Positions 25,580 through 33,298 of a DNA stretch of 51,143 bases are shown here, piece by piece; positions within the stretch are counted from its first letter, which is position 1; every line of letters starts with the position of its first letter. The translations under genes were made by a program, and so were the position numbers. The notes beneath the pieces were generated by a model. That model worked only from the letters and a program-made list of their open reading frames with translations, searched no databases and was not told the origin of the DNA. Source of the stretch: an uncultured Eubacteriales bacterium (GTDB lineage: Bacteria; Bacillota; Clostridia; Christensenellales; Aristaeellaceae); contig CACXBB010000018.1 in the NCBI GenBank assembly GCA_902765735.1, forward strand, positions 1 to 51,143. The letters are read 5' to 3'.

Positions 25580-26444
25580 CTTCCGGCTCCTCTCTGCGCA
25601 GCGTTCCGATCCAGGAATACATGCTTCGATCCGGCGTGAAAAGCTCCGTGAGCAGTATGGTCAGCGAGCGCCCGTCCAGGTGCCGGGTCAGCCGGCCCTC
25701 CCTGGCCATGGAGATGATGCCCGTCTCCTCCGACACGATCAGGGAGACGGCGTCGGTGGTCTCGGTGATGCCGATGGCGGCGCGGTGGCGGGTGCCCAGG
25801 TCCCGGCTGATGGTGATGTCCTCCGACAGCGGCAGTATGCAGGCGGCCGCCTCGATGCGGCGGTTGCGGATCACCATCGCCCCGTCGTGCAGGGGGGTGT
25901 TGGGCTCGAAGATGTTCTCGATCAGCGGCTGGGAGATCTGAGCGTCCACCCGGGTGCCGGACTCGATCACGTCCCCCAGCCCGGTGTGGCGCTCCACCAC
26001 GATCAGCGCGCCGATGCGCTTGCGGGACATGTTGCTCATCGCCCGCACGATCTCCGCCACGTTCTCCTCCACGCGCTCCGGATTCTGCTTGCTCGGCAGG
26101 CCGATGATCCGCCGCATCATCCGCGACCGGCCGATCTGCTCCAGGCCGCGCCGGAACTCCGGCTGGAACAGTATCACGATGAACAGGAGGCCCATGCTGA
26201 TGATCTGCGTCAGAAGCCAGCTCACCGCGCTCAGGTGCAGCGCGTTGGCCAGCCACGCCATCACCAGCACCACCGCGATGCCCTTGAACAGCGAGCTGGA
26301 CCGGGTGTGCATGACCAGCTTGATGACCTGATAGATGAGCAGCGTCAGTATCAGCACATCGGCCATGTTGCGCCAGTCCGGATGCAGGAACAAATTGGCA
26401 AAGAGCGACCCGATGGACAGCAGGAACTCCCGCAGCTGTATCAT
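25569..26444 (-). CDS. cdaA: Diadenylate cyclase CdaA
   Basis: Makes c-di-AMP from two ATP at the membrane, 291 residues. Three membrane helices lie within residues 28-93. The DAC domain spans about 105-265, with the catalytic D187-G-A189 in PLHDGAMVI and R219-H-R221 in LGTRHRAAIG. The ATG at 26444 is preceded by GGAGGTGGAGAC; an upstream in-frame ATG at 26501 has no site. It opens the operon cdaA-cdaR-unknown-SGNH. A TATAAT (minus strand, 26512-26507) lies about 63 bases upstream. Unlike in Bacillus, glmM does not follow. c-di-AMP controls potassium and osmolyte balance and wall integrity. Confidence 0.95.
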   Translation of the reverse strand: MIQLREFLLSIGSLFANLFLHPDWRNMADVLILTLLIYQVIKLVMHTRSSSLFKGIAVVLVMAWLANALHLSAVSWLLTQIISMGLLFIVILFQPEFRRGLEQIGRSRMMRRIIGLPSKQNPERVEENVAEIVRAMSNMSRKRIGALIVVERHTGLGDVIESGTRVDAQISQPLIENIFEPNTPLHDGAMVIRNRRIEAAACILPLSEDITISRDLGTRHRAAIGITETTDAVSLIVSEETGIISMAREGRLTRHLDGRSLTILLTELFTPDRSMYSWIGTLRREEPEDGE

Positions 26445-26506
26445 GTCTCCACCTCCGAATGCTATGAAAAGGCGCCGGACGCCCAAAACACAATTCCTCA
26501 CTTTCT

Positions 26507-26535
26507 ATTATAATACATCCGCGCGCAAAATGAAA
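26507..26535 (-). promoter_or_regulatory. Candidate promoter of the cdaA operon
   Basis: Minus-strand TATAAT (26512-26507) with a poor TTTCAT -35 at 17-base spacing. Confidence 0.45.
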
Positions 26536-26588
26536 TTCTATTTTGTTGCTTTTATTGTAAAAATGTATGGGGTTTATGCCCGCGGCGG

Positions 26589-26617
26589 TTGCAGAGAATA
26601 CCGGTTGATGGTATACT
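26589..26617 (+). promoter_or_regulatory. Promoter of the araD-type gene
   Basis: TTGCAG (26589-26594), 17-base spacer and TATACT (26612-26617) with a TGG extended -10, 38 bases before the start codon. Confidence 0.8.
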
Positions 26618-26654
26618 GTTGACAGGAAAATACACTAATCGGGAGGCAAGAAGC

Positions 26655-27350
26655 ATGAAAGCATTGAAGCAACGGGTCTACGAGGCCAACATGGAGCTCT
26701 ATCGCCGCAATCTGGTGATCTACACCTGGGGCAACGTCTCCGAGATCGACCGCGAAAAGGGCATCGTGGCCATCAAGCCCAGCGGCGTGCCCTACGAAAA
26801 GCTGACCCCGGACATGATCGTGCTGATGGACCTTGAGTCCGGCAAAACCGTGGACAGCGACCTGAACCCCTCCTCCGACGCCCCCACCCACCTGGCGCTG
26901 TACCGGGCGTTTAAAGACATCGGCGGCGTGACCCACACCCACTCCCCCTACGCCGTGGCCTGGGCCCAGGCGGGGCGCGCCATCCCCTGCTTCGGCACCA
27001 CCCACGCCGACTACTTCCACGGCGACATCCCGCTGACCCGCTTTCTGACCCCCGAAGAGACCGAGGAGGCCTACGAGGCCAACACCGGCAAGGTGATCAT
27101 CGAGGCGTTCGAGGGCATCAACCCCGTGCACACCCCCGCGGTGCTCACCCGCGGCCACGGCCCCTTCACCTGGGGCAAGGACGGCGCGCAGTCCGTCTAC
27201 CACGCCGTGGTGCTCGAGGAGGTGGCCAGGATGGGCCTGTGGTCCCTCCAGCTGAACCCCGCGCTCACCGCCCTGCCGAGCCACGTCTCCGATAAGCACT
27301 TCCTGCGCAAGCATGGACCCAATGCGTATTATGGGCAGAAAGGTTTGTGA
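26655..27350 (+). CDS. araD: L-ribulose-5-phosphate 4-epimerase-family protein (AraD/UlaF/SgbE)
   Basis: Zn-dependent class II aldolase-fold epimerase, 231 residues, exactly the AraD/SgbE length. Conserved residues are D75 in NPSSDAPTH, the zinc ligands H94 and H96 in GVTHTHSPYA, D119 in THADYFHGDIP and H168 in LTRGHGPFTWG. It interconverts L-ribulose-5-phosphate and D-xylulose-5-phosphate. It is monocistronic with its own promoter; GGGAGGC precedes the ATG. It could serve arabinose use, or the last step of ketogulonate breakdown started by the yiaK locus, as SgbE does in E. coli. The window does not decide between these. Confidence 0.92.
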   Translation: MKALKQRVYEANMELYRRNLVIYTWGNVSEIDREKGIVAIKPSGVPYEKLTPDMIVLMDLESGKTVDSDLNPSSDAPTHLALYRAFKDIGGVTHTHSPYAVAWAQAGRAIPCFGTTHADYFHGDIPLTRFLTPEETEEAYEANTGKVIIEAFEGINPVHTPAVLTRGHGPFTWGKDGAQSVYHAVVLEEVARMGLWSLQLNPALTALPSHVSDKHFLRKHGPNAYYGQKGL

Positions 27351-27450
27351 TTGAATTGTCAGGCGGTGCCGGGTAATTCAGGGAACAGGGAACAGGGAAC
27401 AGGAATAGTGGCTACCGCGCATTGAATCTGTCGCAACTGTTCGATCCGAC

Positions 27451-27605
27451 GAGGCTGTCTCAAACAGATGATCATACATTCCAACGTCATGTAGGGGCGC
27501 CGATGCGGCGCCCGCCCAGCAAGAATCCCTGGTATTTGTCGGGCGGGCGGCCATTGGCCGCCCCTACATCGAGTTGCTGTATAATCATTCTTTTCGAGAC
27601 AGCCC
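27451..27605. repeat. Family A element, copy 4
   Basis: Ends GAGGCTGTCTCAAAC and TTTTCGAGACAGCCC; the interior has GGGGCGCCGATGCGGCGCCC and GGGCGGCCATTGGCCGCCCC palindromes. About 100 bases after araD. Confidence 0.75.
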
Positions 27606-27767
27606 CATACAGAATTTGTAGTCTGCCATAACTGTTCAATCCGATGGGCGATCAGGGGATCGCCCCTGCGGAACCCGTGCCGTTGTAGGGGCGATGACCT
27701 CATCGCCCCCCCGGAAACACACTCCAACAATTACAATCTGTCATCCTACAAAAACGCGGCAGCGGCA

Positions 27768-27807
27768 TTCCCTGTTCCCTGTTCCCTGTTCCCTGTTCCC
27801 TGTTCCC
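27768..27807. repeat. Heptamer tandem repeat TTCCCTG
   Basis: Five full TTCCCTG units plus a partial one. The inverse heptamer GGGAACA is tandem at 27380-27403, and each array is joined to a related sequence, GGAATAGTGGCTACCGCG on one side and CGCGGCAGCGGCATTCC on the other, so they form an inverted pair. Confidence 0.85.
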
Positions 27808-27976
27808 TCGTCACGAGCCCCCATAGCAAATCCCCCCATCCTCTACCGCCCATACAAACCTCATATTACGCTCTCTCGACGGCATATTGTCATTTTGCCG
27901 CAAGCGACTGTTCGGTTTTTGTCTACTCTGCCAGCGCGTAGAAAAAGGGCCTCGGCTTTTTGTTGAATCGAACCAT

Positions 27977-28005
27977 TCACAAAAAAGTCACGGTCTGCTA
28001 TAATA
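27977..28005 (+). promoter_or_regulatory. Promoter of the MsmK/UgpC-type ATPase gene
   Basis: TTCACA (27977-27982), 17-base spacer, TATAAT (28000-28005), 33 bases upstream of the ATG. Confidence 0.8.
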
Positions 28006-28038
28006 ACATTATACAAATAAGCAAGGGAGGAATTCAGT

Positions 28039-29160
28039 ATGGCAAGTCTGTCTCTTCGCAATATCTACAAGATCTATCCCGGCGACGTCACCGCGGTTAC
28101 CGATTTCAACCTTGAAATCGAGGATAAGGAATTTATCATCCTGGTCGGCCCGTCCGGCTGCGGCAAGTCCACCACCCTGCGCATGGTCGCCGGCCTGGAG
28201 GATATCTCCAAGGGCGAATTGTACATCGATGACAAGCTGGTCAACCATGTGCCGCCGAAGGATCGCGATATTGCGATGGTGTTCCAGAGCTACGCTCTGT
28301 ATCCGCACATGACGGTCTATGACAACATGGCCTTCGGCCTGAAGCTCAGGAAGATGCCCAAGGACGAGATCGACCGCCGCGTCAAGGAGGCCGCCTCCAT
28401 ACTGAGCATCGAGCAGTACCTCAACCGCAAGCCTGCCGCGCTGTCCGGCGGCCAGCGCCAGCGCGTCGCGCTGGGCCGCGCCATCGTGCGTGAGCCGAAG
28501 GTCTTCCTGATGGACGAGCCTCTGTCCAACCTGGACGCCAAGCTGCGCGTGCAGATGAGATCCGAGATCACCAAGCTGCACAAGAGGCTTCAGACCACCT
28601 TCATCTATGTTACCCACGACCAGACCGAGGCCATGACGATGGGCACCCGCATCGTGGTCATGAAGGACGGCTTCATCCAGCAGGTCGATTCCCCGCAGAA
28701 CCTGTACGACTATCCCGCCAACCTCTTCGTCGCCGGCTTCATCGGCATGCCGCAGATGAACATCTTCCGCTCCAAGCTGGAGAAGCGCGCCGACGGTGTT
28801 TGGGCCATCTTCGGCCAGAACGCCATCAAGGTGCCCGAGGGCAAGGTGCAGCGCATGACCGGCGATTACATCGGCAAGGAAGTCTATCTGGGCATCCGTC
28901 CCGAGAACATCAACGATTCCTCCGAGTTCACCTCCACCTATCCCGATGCCTGCATCGACGTGGGCGTCGAGCTGATCGAACTGATGGGCTCCGAGACCTA
29001 CCTGTACCTGACCACCAGCGGCAAGGACGAGAACTTCGTCGCCCGCGTCGATCCCCGCACCTCCTCCCGGTCCGGCGATCACATCAAGGTGGGCTTCGAC
29101 GTCAATCGCCTCCACTTCTTCGACGTGGACACCGAAAAGACCATCCTCTCCCGCGACTGA
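28039..29160 (+). CDS. Sugar ABC transporter ATPase, MsmK/UgpC type
   Basis: Cytoplasmic ATPase of the CUT1 family, 373 residues. Walker A GPSGCGKST at 37-45, Q loop FQSYALYPHMTV near 83, signature LSGGQRQR near 134, Walker B VFLMDEPLSNLDAKL near 154, switch His in VTHDQTEAMTMG, and a C-terminal OB-type (TOBE) domain from about 240. GGGAGG precedes the ATG. No permease or binding-protein gene is adjacent and a double terminator follows. It is therefore an orphan ATPase likely shared by several oligosaccharide importers encoded elsewhere, as known for MsmK of streptococci and MsmX of Bacillus. Confidence 0.93.
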   Translation: MASLSLRNIYKIYPGDVTAVTDFNLEIEDKEFIILVGPSGCGKSTTLRMVAGLEDISKGELYIDDKLVNHVPPKDRDIAMVFQSYALYPHMTVYDNMAFGLKLRKMPKDEIDRRVKEAASILSIEQYLNRKPAALSGGQRQRVALGRAIVREPKVFLMDEPLSNLDAKLRVQMRSEITKLHKRLQTTFIYVTHDQTEAMTMGTRIVVMKDGFIQQVDSPQNLYDYPANLFVAGFIGMPQMNIFRSKLEKRADGVWAIFGQNAIKVPEGKVQRMTGDYIGKEVYLGIRPENINDSSEFTSTYPDACIDVGVELIELMGSETYLYLTTSGKDENFVARVDPRTSSRSGDHIKVGFDVNRLHFFDVDTEKTILSRD

Positions 29161-29170
29161 TTCGCAGGAC

Positions 29171-29209
29171 AAAAGCGGAGCCGCCGGTTTTCCGGCGGCT
29201 TTGCTTTTG
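29171..29209. terminator. Terminator after the ATPase gene
   Basis: Stem GCCGCCGG/CCGGCGGC with a TTTT loop, flanked by AAAAGC and GCTTTT that extend the pairing; T-rich tail on the plus strand. Confidence 0.9.
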
Positions 29210-29214
29210 TATAC

Positions 29215-29246
29215 AAAACGACCGTGCCGTGCGGCACGGTCGTTTT
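29215..29246. terminator. Second, bidirectional terminator
   Basis: A perfect 14-bp stem (29215-29228 with 29233-29246), GTGC loop, A-rich on one side and TTTT on the other. It lies between the stops of two convergent genes and fits termination of the minus-strand gene. Confidence 0.9.
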
Positions 29247-29250
29247 ATCA

Positions 29251-29598
29251 TCATGTCATATCGATCATCCTGAGCTTTTCCATCCCTGTCCGTATGATCC
29301 TCAGCTGCTTTTCGAGCACGGCGCTGTCGCCCTGGAGCTGAAGGCACAGTATCATCTGCTCGAACTGCTGCGCCAGCGGGTTGATCGCCAGGCTGGCGGC
29401 CGTCTCCGACAGGGCATAGGCCGTGTGCAGCGCCAGCAGGGTGTCCATGTTCTCCACCGCCGCGCACAGCGTGTCGAAGCGCGCGTCGTTCATCAGCATC
29501 TCCACCAGACCGAGGTAAAAGCGCTCATTGTTCAGGCATCGCGCCAATCCCGCCCGCGTATCCGCGCCGTAAGCGTCGAGCGCATCAATGGTTAGCAT
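29251..29598 (-). CDS. Hpt-like domain protein lacking the phosphorylatable histidine
   Basis: A 115-residue single-domain protein. Its start (LDAYGADTRAGLARCLNNERFYLGLVEMLMND) matches the opening of stand-alone histidine phosphotransfer domains of Clostridia. In those, the next helix carries A-H-x-L-K-G; here the aligned segment reads A60-Y-A-L-S-E65, so the His, Lys and Gly are all replaced. H58 is nearby but in the wrong register. It is therefore probably unable to accept a phosphate. The ATG at 29598 behind AAGGGGGA is preferred to an upstream ATG at 29697 with no site. No kinase or receiver gene is adjacent. Confidence 0.7.
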   Translation of the reverse strand: MLTIDALDAYGADTRAGLARCLNNERFYLGLVEMLMNDARFDTLCAAVENMDTLLALHTAYALSETAASLAINPLAQQFEQMILCLQLQGDSAVLEKQLRIIRTGMEKLRMIDMT

Positions 29599-29769
29599 AG
29601 CGCATCCCCCTTCACAATCGTGATCGGCTTCACGTTTTTGTCTATATTCTACTTTCCCCAGGTTACGGGTACGGTTACATTTCGACCTTTTTATCATTCA
29701 CTATGTTAAATCAAATGTAGTTTTGTGTGGCGGAACGTATGCCCGCGTGTATATTTAACCGGTCCCGGG

Positions 29770-29799
29770 TTGCGCGGCATTCCCCAATACCTCTATAAT
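29770..29799 (+). promoter_or_regulatory. Candidate promoter of the glycosyltransferase gene
   Basis: TTGCGC (29770-29775), 18-base spacer, TATAAT (29794-29799). The rest of the 29599-29857 gap shows nothing else I can name. Confidence 0.55.
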
Positions 29800-29857
29800 G
29801 TCATTGTTTGTCGTGTTTTATGCGCGCCGTGCCTGTTCTGAGAGGAAAAATTAAGAA

Positions 29858-31078
29858 ATGACTGCTTTACTGACCATCTTCGGCCTTGTCGGGCTGCTGT
29901 TCGGCGTCTATTTTGTGATCACCAGCCTGGGCGGCTTCCTGTCCGGGCGGCATTACCGCCTGCCCGACGTGGCGCCCGCCGCCCGCATCGCGGCGATCAT
30001 CCCCGCCCGCAACGAGGCCGCGGTGGTGCCGAACCTGGTGAAATCGCTGCTGGACCAGCGCTATCCGCGGGCGCTGTTCGACATCTACGTCGTCCCCAAC
30101 AACTGCGACGACGACACCGAGGCCGCCGCACGCCGCGCCGGCGCAAAGATACTGCGCTGCACGGAGCCGGTCTCCCGCAAGGGCGACGTGCTACGGCAGG
30201 TCTTCTCGCAGCTCTCCGCCACGGGTCTATACGACGCCTACTGCGTGTTCGACGCGGACAACGTGGTCCACCCGGACTTCTTGAGCCACGTCAGCCGCGC
30301 TGTGAGCGCGGGCTATGACGTCGCCCAGGGCTTCCGCGACAGCAAGAACCCCTTCGACAGCTGGATCTCCGGCGGCACCTCGGTGTTCTACTGGTTCATG
30401 AGCCGGATATTCAACGAGAGCCGCGCCCGGCTGGGCCTCAACTGCCACCTGAACGGCACCGGCTTCATGGTGACCGACGCGCTGATGCGGCGCATGGACT
30501 GGGACACCCGCACCCTCACCGAGGATCTGGAGTTCACCGGCCTGTGCGCGCTGAACGACGCCCGCATCGGCTGGATGCCCGGGGCCCGGGTGTACGACGA
30601 ACAGCCCATCCTCTTGAAAGATTCGGCCGTACAGCGCCGCCGCTGGACCGCCGGGGCGCTCCAGTGCATGCGCCGCTACAGCCTGCGCCTTCTGAAAAAG
30701 GGCACGCCGTGCAGCCTCGACATTGGCCTTCTGTTCCTCGGGAACCTGATGAACTACGTGGGGCTTCTGTCCGTCATACTGTCCGTCGCGCGGTTCTGGC
30801 CCCTGCTGACGGACCACCCGTCGGGCCTCATCGCCTTCGGCGTCGCCTACGTGGCCGCGCTGTGGATCGTCTGTTCCGTCGCGGCGCTGCTGGTGGTGCG
30901 GGGCGAGGGCCGGCTATGCCGCGAGGCCCTGCCCACGATACTGCTGTTTCCGCTGTTTCTGTTCAGCTGGATGCCCATCAACCTCTACGCCTGCCTGACC
31001 CCGCCGCCCCGCTGGCGCATGATCGGGCACACGCGCAGCCTGTCGCTCAACGACATCTCCGAGAAAGGTCAATCATGA
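29858..31078 (+). CDS. Family 2 (GT2) membrane glycosyltransferase
   Basis: A 406-residue processive-type glycosyltransferase. One N-terminal helix (residues 3-28), the GT-A domain at about 43-270 with IIPARNE near 48, the FDADN metal-binding DxD motif near 130, LTEDLEFT near 220 (catalytic TED) and the QRRRW motif near 259, then three or four C-terminal helices. It resembles synthases of beta-linked polysaccharide such as poly-N-acetylglucosamine, but the sugar is not readable from sequence. The stop overlaps the next start (ATGA), so it is coupled to a YdcF-like gene. The ribosome-binding site (GAGAGG) is about 11 bases from the ATG. Confidence 0.88.
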   Translation: MTALLTIFGLVGLLFGVYFVITSLGGFLSGRHYRLPDVAPAARIAAIIPARNEAAVVPNLVKSLLDQRYPRALFDIYVVPNNCDDDTEAAARRAGAKILRCTEPVSRKGDVLRQVFSQLSATGLYDAYCVFDADNVVHPDFLSHVSRAVSAGYDVAQGFRDSKNPFDSWISGGTSVFYWFMSRIFNESRARLGLNCHLNGTGFMVTDALMRRMDWDTRTLTEDLEFTGLCALNDARIGWMPGARVYDEQPILLKDSAVQRRRWTAGALQCMRRYSLRLLKKGTPCSLDIGLLFLGNLMNYVGLLSVILSVARFWPLLTDHPSGLIAFGVAYVAALWIVCSVAALLVVRGEGRLCREALPTILLFPLFLFSWMPINLYACLTPPPRWRMIGHTRSLSLNDISEKGQS

Positions 31079-31818
31079 AGAAGCTGTTGAAGATCGCCTA
31101 CATCGCGCTCGGCGTCGCCTGCGTCGCCTACTACTTCGTGCTGTGGCATGCCTCCCGGCTGGGCCTGTCCATGAGCGGCATGTGGCCCGCCCTCGGCGCG
31201 GTGCTGATCGCCTGCGGGCTGCTGTGCGACAGCCCCGCCATCCCCCGCTGGCTGCACGTCGCCTGGCGCGCCTGCCTGTGCCTGGGACTGGCGGGCATCA
31301 TGGCGCTGGAGTGCCTGGTGATCTCCGGGCTGCACGCCGCCGCGCCCGCCAGCATGGACTACCTGATCGTGCTGGGCGCGCGGGTGGACCCGGACGGCCC
31401 CAGCCCCGCCCTCACGCGGCGGCTGAACGCGGTGATGGCCTGCCTGGGCGACCACCCCGACGCGCTGATCATCGCCTCCGGCGGGCAGGGACGCGACGAG
31501 CCCATGAGCGAGGCTCAGTGCATCCGGGAGGAACTCATCAAACGCGGCGTGGACGCGAATCGCATCATTACCGAGGATCAATCCACCTCCACCATCGAGA
31601 ACATACGCTTCTCCATGGCGCTGATGGACGATCCCCACGCCCAAACCGGCCTCATCACCAACAACTACCACGTGTACCGGGCGACCCGCATCGCCCGAAA
31701 GGCGGGGCTTATCAATGTGCACGGCATCGCCGCCATGTACACCGGCCACACCAAGTTTCACTATATGATCCGCGAGGCCATCTGTCTCGTCGTGGATTTC
31801 CTGCGGGGAAACCTGTGA
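31075..31818 (+). CDS. YdcF-family (DUF218) membrane protein
   Basis: A 247-residue protein with three or four N-terminal hydrophobic segments (residues 5-90), followed by a DUF218 domain. DYLIVLGARVDPDGPSPALTRRLN lies near residue 97, IIASGGQGRDEPMSEAQCIREELIKRGV near 137, and TNNYHVYRATRIARKAGL near 197. Members such as ElyC/SanA/YdcF are linked to envelope polysaccharide or wall maintenance; the reaction is not established. Translationally coupled to the glycosyltransferase, which supports an envelope role. It ends 4 bases before the convergent DUF2284 gene. Confidence 0.88.
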   Translation: MKKLLKIAYIALGVACVAYYFVLWHASRLGLSMSGMWPALGAVLIACGLLCDSPAIPRWLHVAWRACLCLGLAGIMALECLVISGLHAAAPASMDYLIVLGARVDPDGPSPALTRRLNAVMACLGDHPDALIIASGGQGRDEPMSEAQCIREELIKRGVDANRIITEDQSTSTIENIRFSMALMDDPHAQTGLITNNYHVYRATRIARKAGLINVHGIAAMYTGHTKFHYMIREAICLVVDFLRGNL

Positions 31819-31822
31819 TCCT

Positions 31823-32356
31823 TTAGAGTAAAAAGCAGCTGTTGTAGGCCATCTTGTCCGACCCGTAGTAGTATTGCAGCCCGTTGGCCCTGCACACCTC
31901 CAGCACCAGCAGCCCGTAGGCCTCCATGGAGGCCATCGCCCTGTCCGGGAAGCGGCAGGGGGCGTCGGGATAGGTGCACTCCCGGCACTGGGTACAGCAG
32001 CCCGCCCCCAGCGCCAGCACTTCCTCCCCCGTAGCGCGCAGGGCGGCGTACATCTCCTGCAGATGGGCCTTGTGGTCGGCCTCGATCTCCATCATGGTCT
32101 CGAAGTCGAAGCCGTCCTCCACGTCGCCGCAGGTCTGCACCAGTATGCCGCGGCTGTACCTTTTGAGCCGCTCGGCGCACTCCTCCAGCGTGCCGCAGCC
32201 CGGCGGACAGCTCCAGCGCTTCTCATACGCGCCGCAGGTGTTGTCGGCGCACATGTCGCGCACCTCCTGCTTGACCGCCAGGGTGGACACGTCCAGCGGC
32301 GCCCAGGCGGTAAAGCCGCACCGTTTTGCCAGTTCGGCCAGTTTTTCGTAATCCAT
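31823..32356 (-). CDS. DUF2284 cysteine-rich metal-binding protein
   Basis: A 177-residue predicted metal-binding protein. Cysteine blocks are DMCADNTCGAYEKRWSCPPGCGTLEEC near residue 37 and ALGAGCCTQCRECTYPDAPCRFP near 115, the DUF2284 pattern. DUF2284 genes often occur beside corrinoid methyltransferase genes, as here. A role in delivering electrons to, or assembling, the corrinoid system is possible but unproven. The ATG at 32356 follows GGGGGAG; a longer frame upstream lacks a site. A repeat element and a terminator separate it from the corrinoid protein gene, so it may have its own transcript. Confidence 0.85.
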   Translation of the reverse strand: MDYEKLAELAKRCGFTAWAPLDVSTLAVKQEVRDMCADNTCGAYEKRWSCPPGCGTLEECAERLKRYSRGILVQTCGDVEDGFDFETMMEIEADHKAHLQEMYAALRATGEEVLALGAGCCTQCRECTYPDAPCRFPDRAMASMEAYGLLVLEVCRANGLQYYYGSDKMAYNSCFLL

Positions 32357-32403
32357 ATTATCGCTCCCCCATGATGATCGTCGTATTGTCCGTACTGAAG
32401 CGA

Positions 32404-32532
32404 ACTCCCTCCGACCCGCTTCGCGGGCCACCTCCCTCTAAGAGGGAGGCTTTTTCATCACTGACCGGGAGGTTCTCGCTCCCAAAAGGCTCCCTCTCTG
32501 AGGGAGCTGTCAGCGAAGCTGACTGAGGGAGT
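32404..32532. repeat. Third MITE-like element (family C)
   Basis: Ends ACTCCCTC and GAGGGAGT are inverted. Inside are four strong palindromes: CCCGCTTCGCGGG, CCTCCCTCTAAGAGGGAGG followed by CTTTTT, GCTCCCTCTCTGAGGGAGC and GTCAGCGAAGCTGAC. No coding capacity. Similar palindrome-rich elements are familiar from gut Clostridia. Confidence 0.7.
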
Positions 32533-32574
32533 CGACCCAGGCCGGACTGAACAGATACCCATGATCATTATATA

Positions 32575-32606
32575 ATAAAGCAGACCGGAATACAATCCCG
32601 GTCTGC
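32575..32606 (-). terminator. Terminator of the corrinoid protein gene
   Basis: On the minus strand a 9-bp stem GCAGACCGG/CCGGTCTGC with a nine-base loop and TTTATTATATAAT tail, 22 bases after the stop codon. Confidence 0.8.
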
Positions 32607-32627
32607 AATTCGTCATGGGGAAACCGA

Positions 32628-33257
32628 TCAGGAAACGAGCTCCTTGGCGGCCTTGGCGGCGGAGGCGGCGTCGGGGGTATAGCAATCCGCGCCGATCTTG
32701 TCCGCGAACTCCTGGGTGATGGGCGCGCCGCCCACCATGACCTTGACCTTGCTGCGCCACGGCGCGGCGTTGATGGCGGCCACGGTGTCCGCCAGGGCGG
32801 GCATGGTGGTGGTCAGCAGCGCGGAGCAGCCGATGATCTTGGTGTCGGGATTCTCCTCATAGGTGGAAATGAACTTCTCCAGCGGCACGTCAACGCCCAG
32901 GTCGATGACCTCGAAGCCGGCGGATTCGATCATCATGATGACCAGGTTCTTGCCGATGTCGTGCAGGTCGCCCGCCACGGTGCCCATGATCATCTTGCCC
33001 ATGCTGCCCACTTCGCCGCTGGCCAGGTGGGGCTTCAGGACCTCGACGCCCTTCTTCATGGCCTTGGCGGAGATCAGCATCTCAGGCACGAAAATCTCGT
33101 TGTTCTTGAACTTCTCGCCGACCACGTCCATGGCGGCAATCATGGTGTCCAGAATTTCGGTTGCGGCGACGCCCTCGTCCAGGGTCTCCTGCACGGCGGC
33201 GGGCACCAGCTTGGCCTTGCCACGGGTTACCAGATCGTTGACATTCTGAAGGCTCAT
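32628..33257 (-). CDS. Corrinoid (cobalamin-binding) protein of a methyltransferase system
   Basis: Methyl carrier between methyltransferases, 209 residues. A helical cap domain (residues 1-85) is followed by a B12-binding Rossmann domain with base-off motif D97-L-H99-D-I-G102 in TVAGDLHDIGKNL, then GCSALLTTTM near 143 and VMVGGAPIT near 173. It is the MtbC/MttC/MtvC type. The only corrinoid protein in the window; the matching methyltransferase precedes it by 41 bases. AAAGGAG lies about 10 bases before the ATG. It could carry methyl groups for both methyltransferases described here. Confidence 0.95.
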   Translation of the reverse strand: MSLQNVNDLVTRGKAKLVPAAVQETLDEGVAATEILDTMIAAMDVVGEKFKNNEIFVPEMLISAKAMKKGVEVLKPHLASGEVGSMGKMIMGTVAGDLHDIGKNLVIMMIESAGFEVIDLGVDVPLEKFISTYEENPDTKIIGCSALLTTTMPALADTVAAINAAPWRSKVKVMVGGAPITQEFADKIGADCYTPDAASAAKAAKELVS

Positions 33258-33298
33258 AGTAATATTACTCCTTTCATAATAACCACGTCAATGGTTTG

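Larger units (their letters stand above)
27351..28038. repeat. Intergenic repeat hot spot
   Basis: No gene is seen. The stretch holds, in order: GGGAACA heptamers (27380-27403); a family A element (27451-27605); palindromes GGGCGATCAGGGGATCGCCC and GGGGCGATGACCTCATCGCCCC (27647-27708); an AAACACACTC remnant like the family B end (27713-27722); and an inverted array of TTCCCTG heptamers (27768-27807). The two segments before these, ending CTGTTCGATCCGACG and CTGTTCAATCCGATG, are near-direct repeats. The last 60 bases carry the promoter of the next gene. Confidence 0.75.

Noticed and set aside
27380-27807. CRISPR-like array
   Set aside because: Repeat units are seven bases with no spacers of constant length, and no cas genes are present.
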